Of a DNA stretch of 64,000 nucleotides, positions 17,615 to 27,504 are shown in pieces. Source of the DNA: Colwellia ponticola (GTDB taxonomy: Bacteria; Pseudomonadota; Gammaproteobacteria; Enterobacterales; Alteromonadaceae). How positions within the stretch are numbered: position 1 is the stretch's first letter; each line of letters opens with the position of its first letter. The notes under the pieces were generated by a model. It made no database searches and was not told the DNA's origin. It worked only from the letters and a program-made list of their open reading frames with translations. Location of the stretch: the NCBI RefSeq assembly GCF_005885605.1, contig NZ_SZVP01000017.1, forward strand, positions 19,819 through 83,818, given 5' to 3'. Both the position numbers and the translations under genes were made by a program.

Positions 17615-18463
17615 TTAACTTAAATGGCTAGCATGAAAACGCAAGTGCTCTTCAATGAATGAGGAGATAAAAAAGTAACTATGATCATAGCCTTCATGAA
17701 TACGTAGGTCGAGTGGGTAATTACTCTCTTTTGCTGCAGCTTCTAGTGTTTCAGGTTTGAGCTGCTCTTTTAAAAAGTCATCAGCACCACCTTGATCAAC
17801 TCTCGCGGGGGTAAACTGAGTGGATTGACGCATCAACTCACTGGCATCATGTGCTTGCCACGCGGCTTGGTCTTTGCCTAAATAAGCAGTGAAGGCTTTT
17901 TTGCCCCAAGGCGCAGTCATTGGATTACAAATAGGGCTAAACGCTGATACTGATCTATAACGCCCAGGATTAAGCATGGCAATGGTTAATGCTCCATGTC
18001 CGCCCATAGAATGACCACTAATAGCACGTTTATTTGACACAGGAAATGCTGCTTCAATTAAACGAGGTAACTCGTTAACCACGTAATCGTACATATGGTA
18101 ATGACGATTCCAAGGTGCTTGAGTAGCATTAACATAAAAGCCTGCGCCCATGCCTAAGTCATAGCCTTCATCATCGGCCACACCTTCGCCACGCGGGCTA
18201 GTATCAGGGGCAACAATAGCCATACCTAAAGCGGCAGCAACACGTTGTGCGGCGGCTTTATGCATAAAGTTTTCATCGGTGCAGGTTAAGCCCGAAAGCC
18301 AATATAACACAGGAACTTTATTACTCTTTGATGCTTGCGGCGGCAAATAAATAGCAAAGCGCATGGTGCAATTTAGCGTTGTAGACTGGTGACTATATTG
18401 CTTATTCCAGCCACCAAAACTTTTATTGACACTTATGTTTTCTATTACATGGTCAGTTGTCAT
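17615..18463 (-). CDS. fghA: S-formylglutathione hydrolase
   Basis: A 282-residue alpha/beta hydrolase of the esterase D family, which splits S-formylglutathione to formate and glutathione, the last step of glutathione-dependent formaldehyde removal. The nucleophile elbow is GHSMGG (Ser152), with LSGLTCTDENF before it and the catalytic His in HEGYDHSYFF. The length matches E. coli FrmB/YeiG (277-278). A GAGG ribosome binding site precedes the start. It is the second gene of an operon with adhC, 104 bases after the adhC stop. Confidence 0.96.
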   Translation of the reverse strand: MTTDHVIENISVNKSFGGWNKQYSHQSTTLNCTMRFAIYLPPQASKSNKVPVLYWLSGLTCTDENFMHKAAAQRVAAALGMAIVAPDTSPRGEGVADDEGYDLGMGAGFYVNATQAPWNRHYHMYDYVVNELPRLIEAAFPVSNKRAISGHSMGGHGALTIAMLNPGRYRSVSAFSPICNPMTAPWGKKAFTAYLGKDQAAWQAHDASELMRQSTQFTPARVDQGGADDFLKEQLKPETLEAAAKESNYPLDLRIHEGYDHSYFFISSFIEEHLRFHASHLS

Positions 18464-18567
18464 GGTAAAACCTCAAAAAGCTCCCCCTTAATAACTTATT
18501 TTGCATATGTTGTTATAGGGGGGAGCGGACTAACGATTATAATTGAATGATGTATTTATCAAAGTGA

Positions 18568-20054
<1,487 letters not shown>

Positions 20055-20930
20055 ATGCAGTGGGATGGTATCAGCGAATTTGTTTATGTTGCTGAAAATG
20101 AGAGCTTTACACTTGCTTCAAAAAAAATGGCAATATCTACCGCGCAAGTTAGCCGCCAGATAAGCGCCTTAGAAAAACGACTCAATATAAAATTATTTTA
20201 CCGCACGACGCGTAAAGTTTCTTTAACCGAAGAGGGACGTGTTTTTTATCAGCATTGTCGCAGTGTACTTGATGGGTTAGATGCCGCAGAGCGTGCCATT
20301 ACCAACTTACAATCTAAACCCCAAGGTAAAATTAAATTAACCGCGCCAGTAACTTATGGTGAAAGGCAAATATTACCATTAGTAAATAATTTTATTAAAC
20401 AATACAGTGATGTTGAAGTGTCAGCTTATTTAAGTAACCGTCAAATTGATATTGTTGAAGAAGGCTATGATTTAGCGATCCGCCTTGGCAAGTTAAGTGA
20501 CTCTACCATGATGGCTAAAAGATTAGGTAAAAGAACCAATTACCTTTGTGCCTCACCACTTTATATAGAAGAGCACGGTATGCCCCACTCTATTTCAGAA
20601 CTAAATAAGCATAGCTGTTTACTCGGGAGTAATGATTACTGGCATTTTAGAGAGTTAGGGAAAGAAAAGAGTGTTCGAGTCACCGGCAGGTTGCAATACA
20701 ACAATGGTAATAGCTTGACTGATGCGACTCTAAAGGGGCTAGGGATAGTTCAATTACCCGATTATTATGTTGAGCAGCATATACACAATGGTGAACTCGT
20801 TAGCCTATTAGATAATTATCGGGCGCCAGATGAAGGTATCTGGGCGGTTTACCCGCAAAATCGCCATTTATCGCCCAAAATAAGACTACTGGTAGACTAC
20901 CTAACTGAGCAGTTATACCAATCCGTATAA
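20055..20930 (+). CDS. LysR-family regulator next to the formaldehyde operon
   Basis: A 291-residue LysR-type regulator. The winged helix-turn-helix is at residues 1-60 (FTLASKKMAISTAQVSRQISALEKRL, read in two parts) and the effector domain at about 90-290. It resembles the CrgA/DsdC-like group, with LKGLGIVQLPDYYV near the C-terminus. It is divergent from adhC-fghA, so it probably activates that operon in response to formaldehyde or its glutathione adduct; such LysR genes beside adhC are common in marine bacteria. The last codons lie within an ATACCAATCCG motif (20915) that begins a repeat-like stretch, so the C-terminal residues may have been replaced. Confidence 0.9.
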   Translation: MQWDGISEFVYVAENESFTLASKKMAISTAQVSRQISALEKRLNIKLFYRTTRKVSLTEEGRVFYQHCRSVLDGLDAAERAITNLQSKPQGKIKLTAPVTYGERQILPLVNNFIKQYSDVEVSAYLSNRQIDIVEEGYDLAIRLGKLSDSTMMAKRLGKRTNYLCASPLYIEEHGMPHSISELNKHSCLLGSNDYWHFRELGKEKSVRVTGRLQYNNGNSLTDATLKGLGIVQLPDYYVEQHIHNGELVSLLDNYRAPDEGIWAVYPQNRHLSPKIRLLVDYLTEQLYQSV

Positions 20931-20950
20931 GAAAGTGATCACTTAACGAG

Positions 20951-21068
20951 AATTTAAAGGCTTAAAAGCATTGATTACACAGAATGGTTGTTCAGGAGAG
21001 TGTGCTCCTGCATTCTCTAATAAGTTACCTGCGTGTAGCGCCCTTGTCAAAATCAATAACGCAGCATG
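20951..21068 (+). repeat. Dispersed non-coding repeat, copy A
   Basis: About 118 bases starting AATTTAAAGG and containing TCCTGCATT, CTAATAA and CCTTGTCAAAATCAATAA align along their length with 28338-28459, roughly three quarters identical by eye. An internal hairpin CAGGAG / CTCCTG (20993-21010) is present in this copy. Confidence 0.75.
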
Positions 21069-21231
21069 TAAGCGTTTAAACTCGGACTCTAGTAACGTAT
21101 GGGACCATGATAACTTCACAAATTTTATTTGTGCTCATGTCGCCCATGCCGTTCTAAGTGGTCATTTCTTTATACGAAACAATGGAATTACACCTAACAT
21201 GTTAAGCTAGAGAATACGATAACTTAATAGT

Positions 21232-21269
21232 GTTCTTAATCCCAATAAGCTGCTATTAGGATTAAGAAC
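21232..21269. terminator. Hairpin between convergent genes
   Basis: GTTCTTAATCC pairs perfectly with GGATTAAGAAC, extended by AATA/TATT inside. It lies between the LysR gene and the convergent hydrolase gene. T runs are weak on both sides, so termination is probable but not certain. Confidence 0.55.
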
Positions 21270-21290
21270 CTTGTGCTTATTTGTTAAAAA

Positions 21291-23285
21291 CTATTTAATA
21301 GAACTCACCAAATAATCAAGAATACTCATGGGTTTATTTAATTTCACCTCTAAAGGAAATAACGATTTAGGTTTAGTAATAAGACCACGCTCGATCATTT
21401 CAGCGATAACCGGAAAATCTAATAAGCCGGTTTTACCCACCAATAAATTTTCAAGGCTTTCTGTTTTTCTAAAGTTAAGAATATCTCTAAAACCTTTCAA
21501 ATAAAGATGATCTTTAGTAAAACCACCGCCCCTATAAACTCGTGTGGTTAAGGTAAAAGCATTAGCAGAGCTCACGCCATAGTTAGTCATTAGCATCTGA
21601 TAAGTTTTAGAAAAATCACCATGAGTAAGCATGTACTTTACTGCAATCACTCGTAAAGCAAGGGTTTTTAGTCGCGCTAGCGTTAAGTTACCCGAGCAAT
21701 ATTCACTAAAAATCGCGATGCCTTCTTGCGTATGAGTATTACCCGCAAGACCAATGGAGAACACCTTTAACTGCGACTCTTTAGCATTGATGGTGGTAAG
21801 CATATGAATACCTAGCTCATGAAAAGCATAACCTTGCAATTCTGAGCGGGTAAAAAGCGCATCTTTATTAATTAGCAATAAACGTTTTTCATTGTTAACC
21901 ATGGCTTTAGCAACCAGTCGAGATGACTTTTCAATACGACAGTTTAACTGCCACTTGCTCGCCTGCTCTTTATAGTATTCAACCGCATAATCAGCATTGT
22001 GAATTGATTCTTCAAACTCACCTTCTATTTCAGGGGCGCGTAATATAAATTCTGCGTTAGCAATATCTTGGCTGTTAGGTTCACCATAATAACGTAATGA
22101 GTTATAAACAAAATCATCGGTACCAATTGAGGTTAACAAATCAATTTTATTAGCTAAGTTATCAATAGTATGGCGATACATTTGCTGAATATCAGCATCC
22201 ATAATTTCATTTACTGGTAACTTATAGAGTTGCTCTCTAAATTGGTACGGGTCAATATTAAGCTGTTTATAATGAAAGTCTGGCGAACCGGTACTTTTTG
22301 CTGAAAAAAACTTTTTACGCTCACTAGCAATATTAATAGGGTTAATAAAGTTGAGCGTTTCTACACTTTTACAAAGCGCAACCAGTCTTTTATCAACTGT
22401 AATAATTTCAGGCGCCAATGATGAGGTAAGCATGTCGGTACTTTTAGCCAACTTTTGCTTATTATACTTGCGCATAAAAAAGGCTGAGGTATCGCTAATA
22501 GCGTGCTTAATACCTGCTTTAAGCTCTTCCAATACTAACGGAAAAAGCTCACCATTTTTTTCATCCATAAAGACTTTTTTGACTTCAATGGGCAGCACTA
22601 GTGTATTGTCAAAATGGGCACTAATATGCGTGATCAGGTAGCCTCGGCCATGAAACACTTCATCGGTTGCCGCGTAAGCGTCCATGTTAGGTAGATCTAT
22701 TTTATTAAGCTGTTGCTCAAATTTAGTCGCGATTGCTCCCCAGCGCTGCATGTCTATTTGCGACGAGCCAATATTAAAGGTCGGCGACGCTTTATCAATA
22801 TGCTGATAGTTATAGGAGTGCATATCAAAAATAATGGTATTTTTAAATAACAACTCTAACTTAGCGATTAACGCTTCGACAACATTATAAAAAGCTTGAT
22901 GCTTAGCATGGCTAACACTACGTTGCTTTACCGTTAACGGCTTTTGCCACACCTGTTTGTTTTTAGTCGTTTTAAAAGCAGTAGATAACGTTTTTGCTCT
23001 GTTAAGATCATATTCAAAACGTGAATCGTTAGCAATTAACACAATAGGAAACGATGAAATTAAATCGGCAGTGTAAGGCGACTCTTCATAATGTCGGGCT
23101 TTGTCGGTTAATAAACAGTTTTTTTTCAACTCATCTCTAAGTTGATGACCATTGTGAATAGCAGCGCATACCACAGGACTATACTCATCTATTTTTATAA
23201 TAAATGAAGCATCTTCTACTTGTGCATGAAAACACTTGCCTTTATTGATTAACGCAATACATTCTTTTTCAGATAACGTGAGCAT
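21291..23285 (-). CDS. N-formylglutamate amidohydrolase-like domain fused to a QEGLA-motif (DUF1704, MATCAP-like) metallopeptidase
   Basis: A 664-residue two-domain protein. Residues about 35-260 resemble N-formylglutamate amidohydrolases: AAIHNGHQLRDEL (41-53), DSRFEYDLNR (87-96), FDMHSYN (153-159) and RGYLITHISA. Residues about 300-650 match the family annotated as 'flavohemoglobin expression-modulating QEGLA motif' (DUF1704), with a HELGIH zinc motif (489-494) and QEGIA (520-524) in place of QEGLA. The eukaryotic relatives, MATCAP proteins, are tubulin carboxypeptidases. The gene overlaps the ATP-grasp gene before it by 17 bases, so the two act together. The natural substrate is unknown; I infer removal of a residue added by the ligase. 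Confidence 0.82.
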   Translation of the reverse strand: MLTLSEKECIALINKGKCFHAQVEDASFIIKIDEYSPVVCAAIHNGHQLRDELKKNCLLTDKARHYEESPYTADLISSFPIVLIANDSRFEYDLNRAKTLSTAFKTTKNKQVWQKPLTVKQRSVSHAKHQAFYNVVEALIAKLELLFKNTIIFDMHSYNYQHIDKASPTFNIGSSQIDMQRWGAIATKFEQQLNKIDLPNMDAYAATDEVFHGRGYLITHISAHFDNTLVLPIEVKKVFMDEKNGELFPLVLEELKAGIKHAISDTSAFFMRKYNKQKLAKSTDMLTSSLAPEIITVDKRLVALCKSVETLNFINPINIASERKKFFSAKSTGSPDFHYKQLNIDPYQFREQLYKLPVNEIMDADIQQMYRHTIDNLANKIDLLTSIGTDDFVYNSLRYYGEPNSQDIANAEFILRAPEIEGEFEESIHNADYAVEYYKEQASKWQLNCRIEKSSRLVAKAMVNNEKRLLLINKDALFTRSELQGYAFHELGIHMLTTINAKESQLKVFSIGLAGNTHTQEGIAIFSEYCSGNLTLARLKTLALRVIAVKYMLTHGDFSKTYQMLMTNYGVSSANAFTLTTRVYRGGGFTKDHLYLKGFRDILNFRKTESLENLLVGKTGLLDFPVIAEMIERGLITKPKSLFPLEVKLNKPMSILDYLVSSIK

Positions 23286-24306
23286 CGTCTATCGCCTTTC
23301 TAAATTCATTTCTACGTTGTGCTAATGCCTCTTTAGCATGAATAACGCCTTCTGCAAAGTCGATAACTTTCTTCTGTAGTTTGACATTATTAAGCTTATT
23401 AATACGCATAATGCCACCAGGGCTTTGCACATTCACTTCAATTAACTTTTCGTTAATCACATCAATACCAACAAAATACAAACCATCGCGTACCAATTTA
23501 GGACCAATATGCTTACACAGTGCTTTTTCATTTTTAGTTAAGATATGCTTAACAACGCTACCACCTGCATGTACGTTAGAGCGAACTTCATTACTAGCCG
23601 GTACGCGCTTCATGGCCCCAATAGGCTCACCGTTTAGCATTAAGATACGCACATCGCCGGCATCAGCACCTTCAACATATTCTTGTAAAATAACGTAATT
23701 GCCACCTTTACCGCTGTTAATATAAAACTCTAACAGAGAATGAAAACTCTTTTGTGCGTTTTTATCTACTAAAATCACCCCCTGACCACCATAACCGTCG
23801 AGCGGTTTCATGATCATTTTTCCTGACTCAGAATGATTTAATACGTCAACTAAGTATTCTGGTGTTTTAGATACGTGCGTAACGGGAATAAAGTGATTAC
23901 ACGGATCATCAAACGACGCTGTATATAGTTTGGTGTTAGCAATACGTAAGCCATCGATATCGTTCATGATAAAAACATCTTCACGCACTGAATCAAGAAA
24001 GTTTAAAGTAATAGGATCCAGTGGGGGGTTGGCGCGCATAATAATAATGTCAAACCCAGCCAAAGGCAGCTGTGATTTTTTAAACTCAGCTTTTTTATAA
24101 AATGACATGATGCTGGCAGGTGTGGCTGTACCTTTTTTAAAGACCTGACAAAATGCGCTAGACACTGAATCTCTCATCGTTAAATTGTGCGGCGTAGCAA
24201 TCGCGACTGTATGATTTCGAGACACACACTCGTGAATAAGTCGTAAAGTAGAGTCAGTCTCTGGATCAATTTTATCCCAAGAGTACATTAAAAAAAGAAT
24301 ATTCAT
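23269..24306 (-). CDS. GshB-like ATP-grasp ligase
   Basis: A 345-residue ATP-grasp enzyme related to glutathione synthetase GshB. It has the pre-ATP-grasp region with DIIIMRANPPLDP (GshB: MRKDPP), the phosphate-binding loop MKPLDGYGGQGV, GDVRILMLNGEPIGAMKR, the RSNVHAGG loop and the Mg-binding VGIDVINEKLIEVNVQSPGG. It is about 30 residues longer than E. coli GshB. Its 17-base overlap with a peptidase/amidohydrolase fusion, rather than gshA or rsmE context, suggests that it is not the housekeeping GshB. It may join an amino acid or a gamma-glutamyl unit to a peptide or protein. A terminator (24418-24449) separates it from the gene upstream. Confidence 0.82.
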   Translation of the reverse strand: MNILFLMYSWDKIDPETDSTLRLIHECVSRNHTVAIATPHNLTMRDSVSSAFCQVFKKGTATPASIMSFYKKAEFKKSQLPLAGFDIIIMRANPPLDPITLNFLDSVREDVFIMNDIDGLRIANTKLYTASFDDPCNHFIPVTHVSKTPEYLVDVLNHSESGKMIMKPLDGYGGQGVILVDKNAQKSFHSLLEFYINSGKGGNYVILQEYVEGADAGDVRILMLNGEPIGAMKRVPASNEVRSNVHAGGSVVKHILTKNEKALCKHIGPKLVRDGLYFVGIDVINEKLIEVNVQSPGGIMRINKLNNVKLQKKVIDFAEGVIHAKEALAQRRNEFRKAIDDAHVI

Positions 24307-24417
24307 TATTTGCCTTTGTTTGCAGTTATTTGCAGTTATTTATGTTTAGATGAGTAGAGGGTAAATGATACGCCATCAAGCGATAGCATAAAATTAAAAA
24401 AGTTTAAAAGTAACGAT

Positions 24418-24449
24418 AAAAAAAGGACTAATAAATTAGTCCTTTTTTT
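24418..24449. terminator. Bidirectional terminator
   Basis: GGACTAA-TAAA-TTAGTCC flanked by seven A on one side and seven T on the other. It ends the small acidic gene (24507) on the minus strand and insulates the ATP-grasp operon. Confidence 0.88.
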
Positions 24450-24506
24450 AAGCATGAATTTACCTTGATAAGGGGTAAATAATGATGAGTGTCTAGGGGG
24501 CGTTAG

Positions 24507-24758
24507 TTAATCCCAATCAGAAAAATAATCTTCATCAAATTTTCTTAATCGACGCTCTTCCTGTAAATCTTCAATTCTTTGCTTTACTAGAAAACTATGG
24601 CGATTACGTTGTTTCGAACTGACCACCTCGTCAGATACCTCGTCAGATAAAAAGTCTAGGGTAAAGTCAGTCATAGTATTAACGTTATTTAAAGGCTCGC
24701 CGCTATTTACGTCAACGCTATCAGAAGAAGATAGTTCATAACTAGAATCAAGGGTCAT
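24507..24758 (-). CDS. Small acidic protein, PA3496-like
   Basis: An 83-residue soluble protein, very acidic in its first half (DSSYELSSSDSVDVNSGEP), with a charged C-terminal helix RIEDLQEERRLRKFDEDYF. The C-terminal pattern resembles small proteins annotated as PA3496-family putative envelope integrity proteins, whose role is not established. The frame extends to 24782, but the ATG at 24758 follows GGTGAG at good spacing. It has its own terminator and stands alone. Confidence 0.6.
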   Translation of the reverse strand: MTLDSSYELSSSDSVDVNSGEPLNNVNTMTDFTLDFLSDEVSDEVVSSKQRNRHSFLVKQRIEDLQEERRLRKFDEDYFSDWD

Positions 24759-24918
24759 TTTTCTCACCAAAAAGACGATCATGTTAAAAGCGGATAATCT
24801 ATCTTTTAGCCTTATAAATAAAGCAAAAAATTTTTAGCTTAACGATAAAAGTATTTTACTGGTAACACGTTATTTAGCGATGCAATATGATAAGTGTGTG
24901 GTGATTTCATCATGATAC

Positions 24919-25791
24919 TTACCCAGTAATAATCGCTGGTGCTTCAGGCTCCTCTTTTCTCAGTAAGTTTTTAATTTCAATAATGCGTGCTTCATTTTCA
25001 TTTTCTTTATGAAATGCACTGAATAATTCACGCTCAAAAATGGGCAAACTGTCTATGGCAAAAAGTTTGCCTTGTTCTATAAATGGTTTTGCTAGCATAT
25101 CGGGTAAATAGGCACTACCACCACATTGCAACATTAAATCTAACGCGATGCGTGCCGTACAGGTTCTCATGGCAGGAATAGAGATACCGCTAACCTCTTT
25201 GGCATGCCAATTAATAAAGCTCATGCCCCAATCAATCATAATATAACGCTTAACATCTGCTGGGCTTATTACCTCATGATCAAAAGTAGTTACCGGCACT
25301 AAGTTAAACATATACAAGGATTCTATCTTTAACTCCTCCACTTTGGGGGGATCAAATAAAATAGCAACATCAAGGGTACGCTCAAGTAGACCTCTGGTTA
25401 ATTGTTCGCGCGATAATATTTCAGCAATCAAACTAATATGCGGTTGATTAGAGTATATTTTAGAGATGGCGTCATGAATATAAACATCCCAGGTGTTAGG
25501 CGTGCCCGCAATTGATATTTGCGCTATTTGCTCGGCAGCTAGGGCAACATCTTGTTTAGCCATGCGTAGGGTATTAAGCATATTTTCTGCGTGCGGGACT
25601 AGGCGTTCGCCCGCTAAGGTAAGTTGAATGTTATTTCTTGCTCGGTGAAATAGCGCTACGCCAAAGTAACGCTCTAACTGGCGTACCCTCGTACTAATAG
25701 CTGCCTGTGTTAGATATAAGTTTTCTGCTGCTTTGCCAAAGTGACGACAATCTTTCACTTCTAAAAAGGTTTTAATTAACTCTATATCCAT
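24919..25791 (-). CDS. hdfR: LysR-family regulator HdfR
   Basis: A LysR-type regulator of about 290 residues. It starts MDIELIKTFLEVKDCRHFGK, very like E. coli HdfR ([20 protein letters not shown]), and continues AAENLYLTQAAISTRVRQLE in the DNA-binding helix. The start at 25791 follows GAGG; the frame extends further but lacks homology there. HdfR represses the flagellar master operon in E. coli; the target here is not visible. It is divergent from a DUF413 gene, the conserved hdfR-maoP pair of gammaproteobacteria. A TTATCG-ATA-CGATAA dyad sits just before its ribosome binding site. A second HdfR-like gene lies at 47293. Confidence 0.88.
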   Translation of the reverse strand: MDIELIKTFLEVKDCRHFGKAAENLYLTQAAISTRVRQLERYFGVALFHRARNNIQLTLAGERLVPHAENMLNTLRMAKQDVALAAEQIAQISIAGTPNTWDVYIHDAISKIYSNQPHISLIAEILSREQLTRGLLERTLDVAILFDPPKVEELKIESLYMFNLVPVTTFDHEVISPADVKRYIMIDWGMSFINWHAKEVSGISIPAMRTCTARIALDLMLQCGGSAYLPDMLAKPFIEQGKLFAIDSLPIFERELFSAFHKENENEARIIEIKNLLRKEEPEAPAIITG

Positions 25792-25802
25792 TCTGTTACC
25801 TC

Positions 25803-25817
25803 TTATCGATACGATAA
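25803..25817. promoter_or_regulatory. Dyad upstream of hdfR
   Basis: TTATCG-ATA-CGATAA, immediately upstream of the hdfR ribosome binding site in the 106-base divergent region hdfR/maoP. A candidate autoregulatory operator. Confidence 0.4.
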
Positions 25818-25897
25818 TTATTATTTGTTTTACAGCTTGATGAGTTATCCGCATACTCGGCTCAATGACCAGTTGACTGAGATAACGTGAGAAAATT

Positions 25898-26200
25898 ATG
25901 ACATTAATACATGGCTTTATTTGTACCGAACAGTTTTATGACGATACTAATTTTCCTCGTGGCTTTAAAAAAACCGGAGACTTCAGCATTGCCGAGGCCG
26001 AGTTACTCACCAGTATTGGTAAACGCTTGTTTATGTTAGAAGAAAATCTTTGTTCTCCCGAGAATCAAATAGAAGAGCAATTTGTTCACGTATGCAAGAT
26101 AAAGGCAGAGTGTGAAAGTAAAGTGCAGCTTTTATGGCAAAAGTATAAACACTTAATTAGACACAAACAATATCATTGTTTAAGCGGCAACACTTATTAA
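25898..26200 (+). CDS. maoP: MaoP-like protein (DUF413)
   Basis: A 100-residue DUF413 protein, orthologous by context and sequence to E. coli MaoP (YifE). It has the family core FYDDTNFPRGFKKTGDFSIAEAELL (read in two parts) and ends with KYKHLIRHKQYHCLSG, like the E. coli IKRPKRFHTLSGG. In E. coli MaoP acts with the site maoS to organise the Ori macrodomain. Here it is divergent from hdfR, just as in E. coli. It lacks the acidic C-terminal tail of the E. coli protein. I could not identify a maoS equivalent by eye. Confidence 0.85.
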   Translation: MTLIHGFICTEQFYDDTNFPRGFKKTGDFSIAEAELLTSIGKRLFMLEENLCSPENQIEEQFVHVCKIKAECESKVQLLWQKYKHLIRHKQYHCLSGNTY

Positions 26201-26249
26201 GCCGTGTTAACTAAAGAACAGTACAAAACACTAAATATCAGGCAATAAC

Positions 26250-27359
26250 ATGAAGTTTAATCGAGCAGTAATCAAAGTAGGTAGCGCTTTAGTTGCTCCT
26301 AATGCCCAGGGCTGTAGTGGTAAATATACCTTAGCAATATCGCAATTTATTACTCAATGCCAACAACAAGGTAAAGAGATTATTCTGGTGTCTTCTGGCT
26401 CTATTGCTGCTGGTCGTAGTTCTATTCATCATGGCTCTGTCGATGTCTCTGTCGCCACTCGAAAAGCGATGGCTTCTGTTGGGCAAATGAAAATGATGGC
26501 TAATTGGCAGCGTTTTTTTGATATTCCTTGTAGCCAATTATTAATCACTCAACAAGATCTCAACGACAGAGAACGCTTTATTAGCATTAAACACACCATT
26601 AACATTCAGTTGGCTAATGGTATTTTGCCTATTGTTAATGAAAATGACACCGTGGCTAGTAAAGATGCTACTGCAGGCGATAATGACAACCTTGCCGCTT
26701 TAGTTGCCCAAGTATGTGAAGCCGATGCTTTGTTTATTTTAGGTGATGTTGACGGTGTTTTTACTCAAGACCCTAAAACCAATACTAATGCGCTCTTAGT
26801 ACCGGTAATAGATAAGGTTACCGATGAAATATACGCAATGGCCGGGGTAAACAATAATAAGCATAGTACTGGCGGCATGCGCAGCAAAATTGAAGCGGCA
26901 GCAAAAGCGGTTGAGCATGGTATTAATACTTATATTGTTAACGGTACGCGTAATGACGTCTTTGACGCTTTATTAAAAGAGCTAAATCCAGGTACACACT
27001 TTATTGCTCATAAAGATATTATTACTGCTAAAAAGCATTGGCTTAAACATACCTTAAAAAGCCAAGGACAAATTATTTTAGATGAAGGCGCCGTCAACGC
27101 GTTATTAAACGAAGGCGCATCGTTACTGCCAAAAGGCATAAAATCTGTCCAATCACAATGTCAATTTAGCTTTCAGCAAGGTGATTCTGTCGATTTGATT
27201 GATGAAAAAAGTAACAAAATTATCGCGAAAGGAATTAGTATTTACAGTCAACGTGACTTAACGCGCATTATGGGCCAACACAGTGGCAGCATTGCCAGTA
27301 TTTTAGGGCATAATCAAGGCAGCGTGGTAGTACATCGTGATGATATGGTTATTCTGTAA
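26250..27359 (+). CDS. proB: Glutamate 5-kinase
   Basis: A 369-residue ProB, the first enzyme of proline synthesis (glutamate to glutamyl-5-phosphate). The amino acid kinase domain (1-255) shows VIKVGSALV, LVSSGSIAAGR, NENDTVASKD and GDNDNLAALVA; a C-terminal PUA domain (about 280-365) ends with IMGQHSGSIASILG. The length matches E. coli ProB (367). proA, its usual partner, is not next to it: maoP lies upstream and a Bax-like gene downstream. The kinase domain keeps the catalytic motifs, so I see no reason to doubt activity. Confidence 0.93.
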   Translation: MKFNRAVIKVGSALVAPNAQGCSGKYTLAISQFITQCQQQGKEIILVSSGSIAAGRSSIHHGSVDVSVATRKAMASVGQMKMMANWQRFFDIPCSQLLITQQDLNDRERFISIKHTINIQLANGILPIVNENDTVASKDATAGDNDNLAALVAQVCEADALFILGDVDGVFTQDPKTNTNALLVPVIDKVTDEIYAMAGVNNNKHSTGGMRSKIEAAAKAVEHGINTYIVNGTRNDVFDALLKELNPGTHFIAHKDIITAKKHWLKHTLKSQGQIILDEGAVNALLNEGASLLPKGIKSVQSQCQFSFQQGDSVDLIDEKSNKIIAKGISIYSQRDLTRIMGQHSGSIASILGHNQGSVVVHRDDMVIL

Positions 27360-27378
27360 CCTTAATAACTTTATGCAA

Positions 27379-27433
27379 TGACTAGGCATTACCGACAGTA
27401 AAGGGATTAATATTTTACTCATGTGCCTAGTCA
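27379..27433. repeat. Nested inverted repeat after proB
   Basis: Outer arms TGACTAGGCA and TGCCTAGTCA (10 bp, perfect) enclose a second dyad AGTAAA / TTTACT. The whole can fold into a 55-base stem with internal loops. There is no T run, so it is not a classic terminator. Confidence 0.6.
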
Positions 27434-27504
27434 GCTATTAACGTTATTTTTTGTTACTATAGAGGCGTTAATAATTTATCAAAAATTAATAAGGACTCTC
27501 TATT

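Larger units (their letters stand above)
20931..21290. other. Intergenic region with dispersed repeat copy A
   Basis: No convincing gene. It holds repeat copy A (20951-21068) and a hairpin at 21232-21269. A 79-codon open frame at 20971-21210 runs through the repeat but has no ribosome binding site or protein character and is rejected. Confidence 0.65.

Noticed and set aside
20971..21210. 79-codon open frame
   Set aside because: It runs through the dispersed repeat, has no ribosome binding site and shows no protein-like pattern; copy B has no equivalent frame.
23269..24306. Housekeeping glutathione synthetase gshB
   Set aside because: The motifs fit GshB loosely, but the protein is longer and overlaps a peptidase-amidohydrolase gene; I call it GshB-like only.
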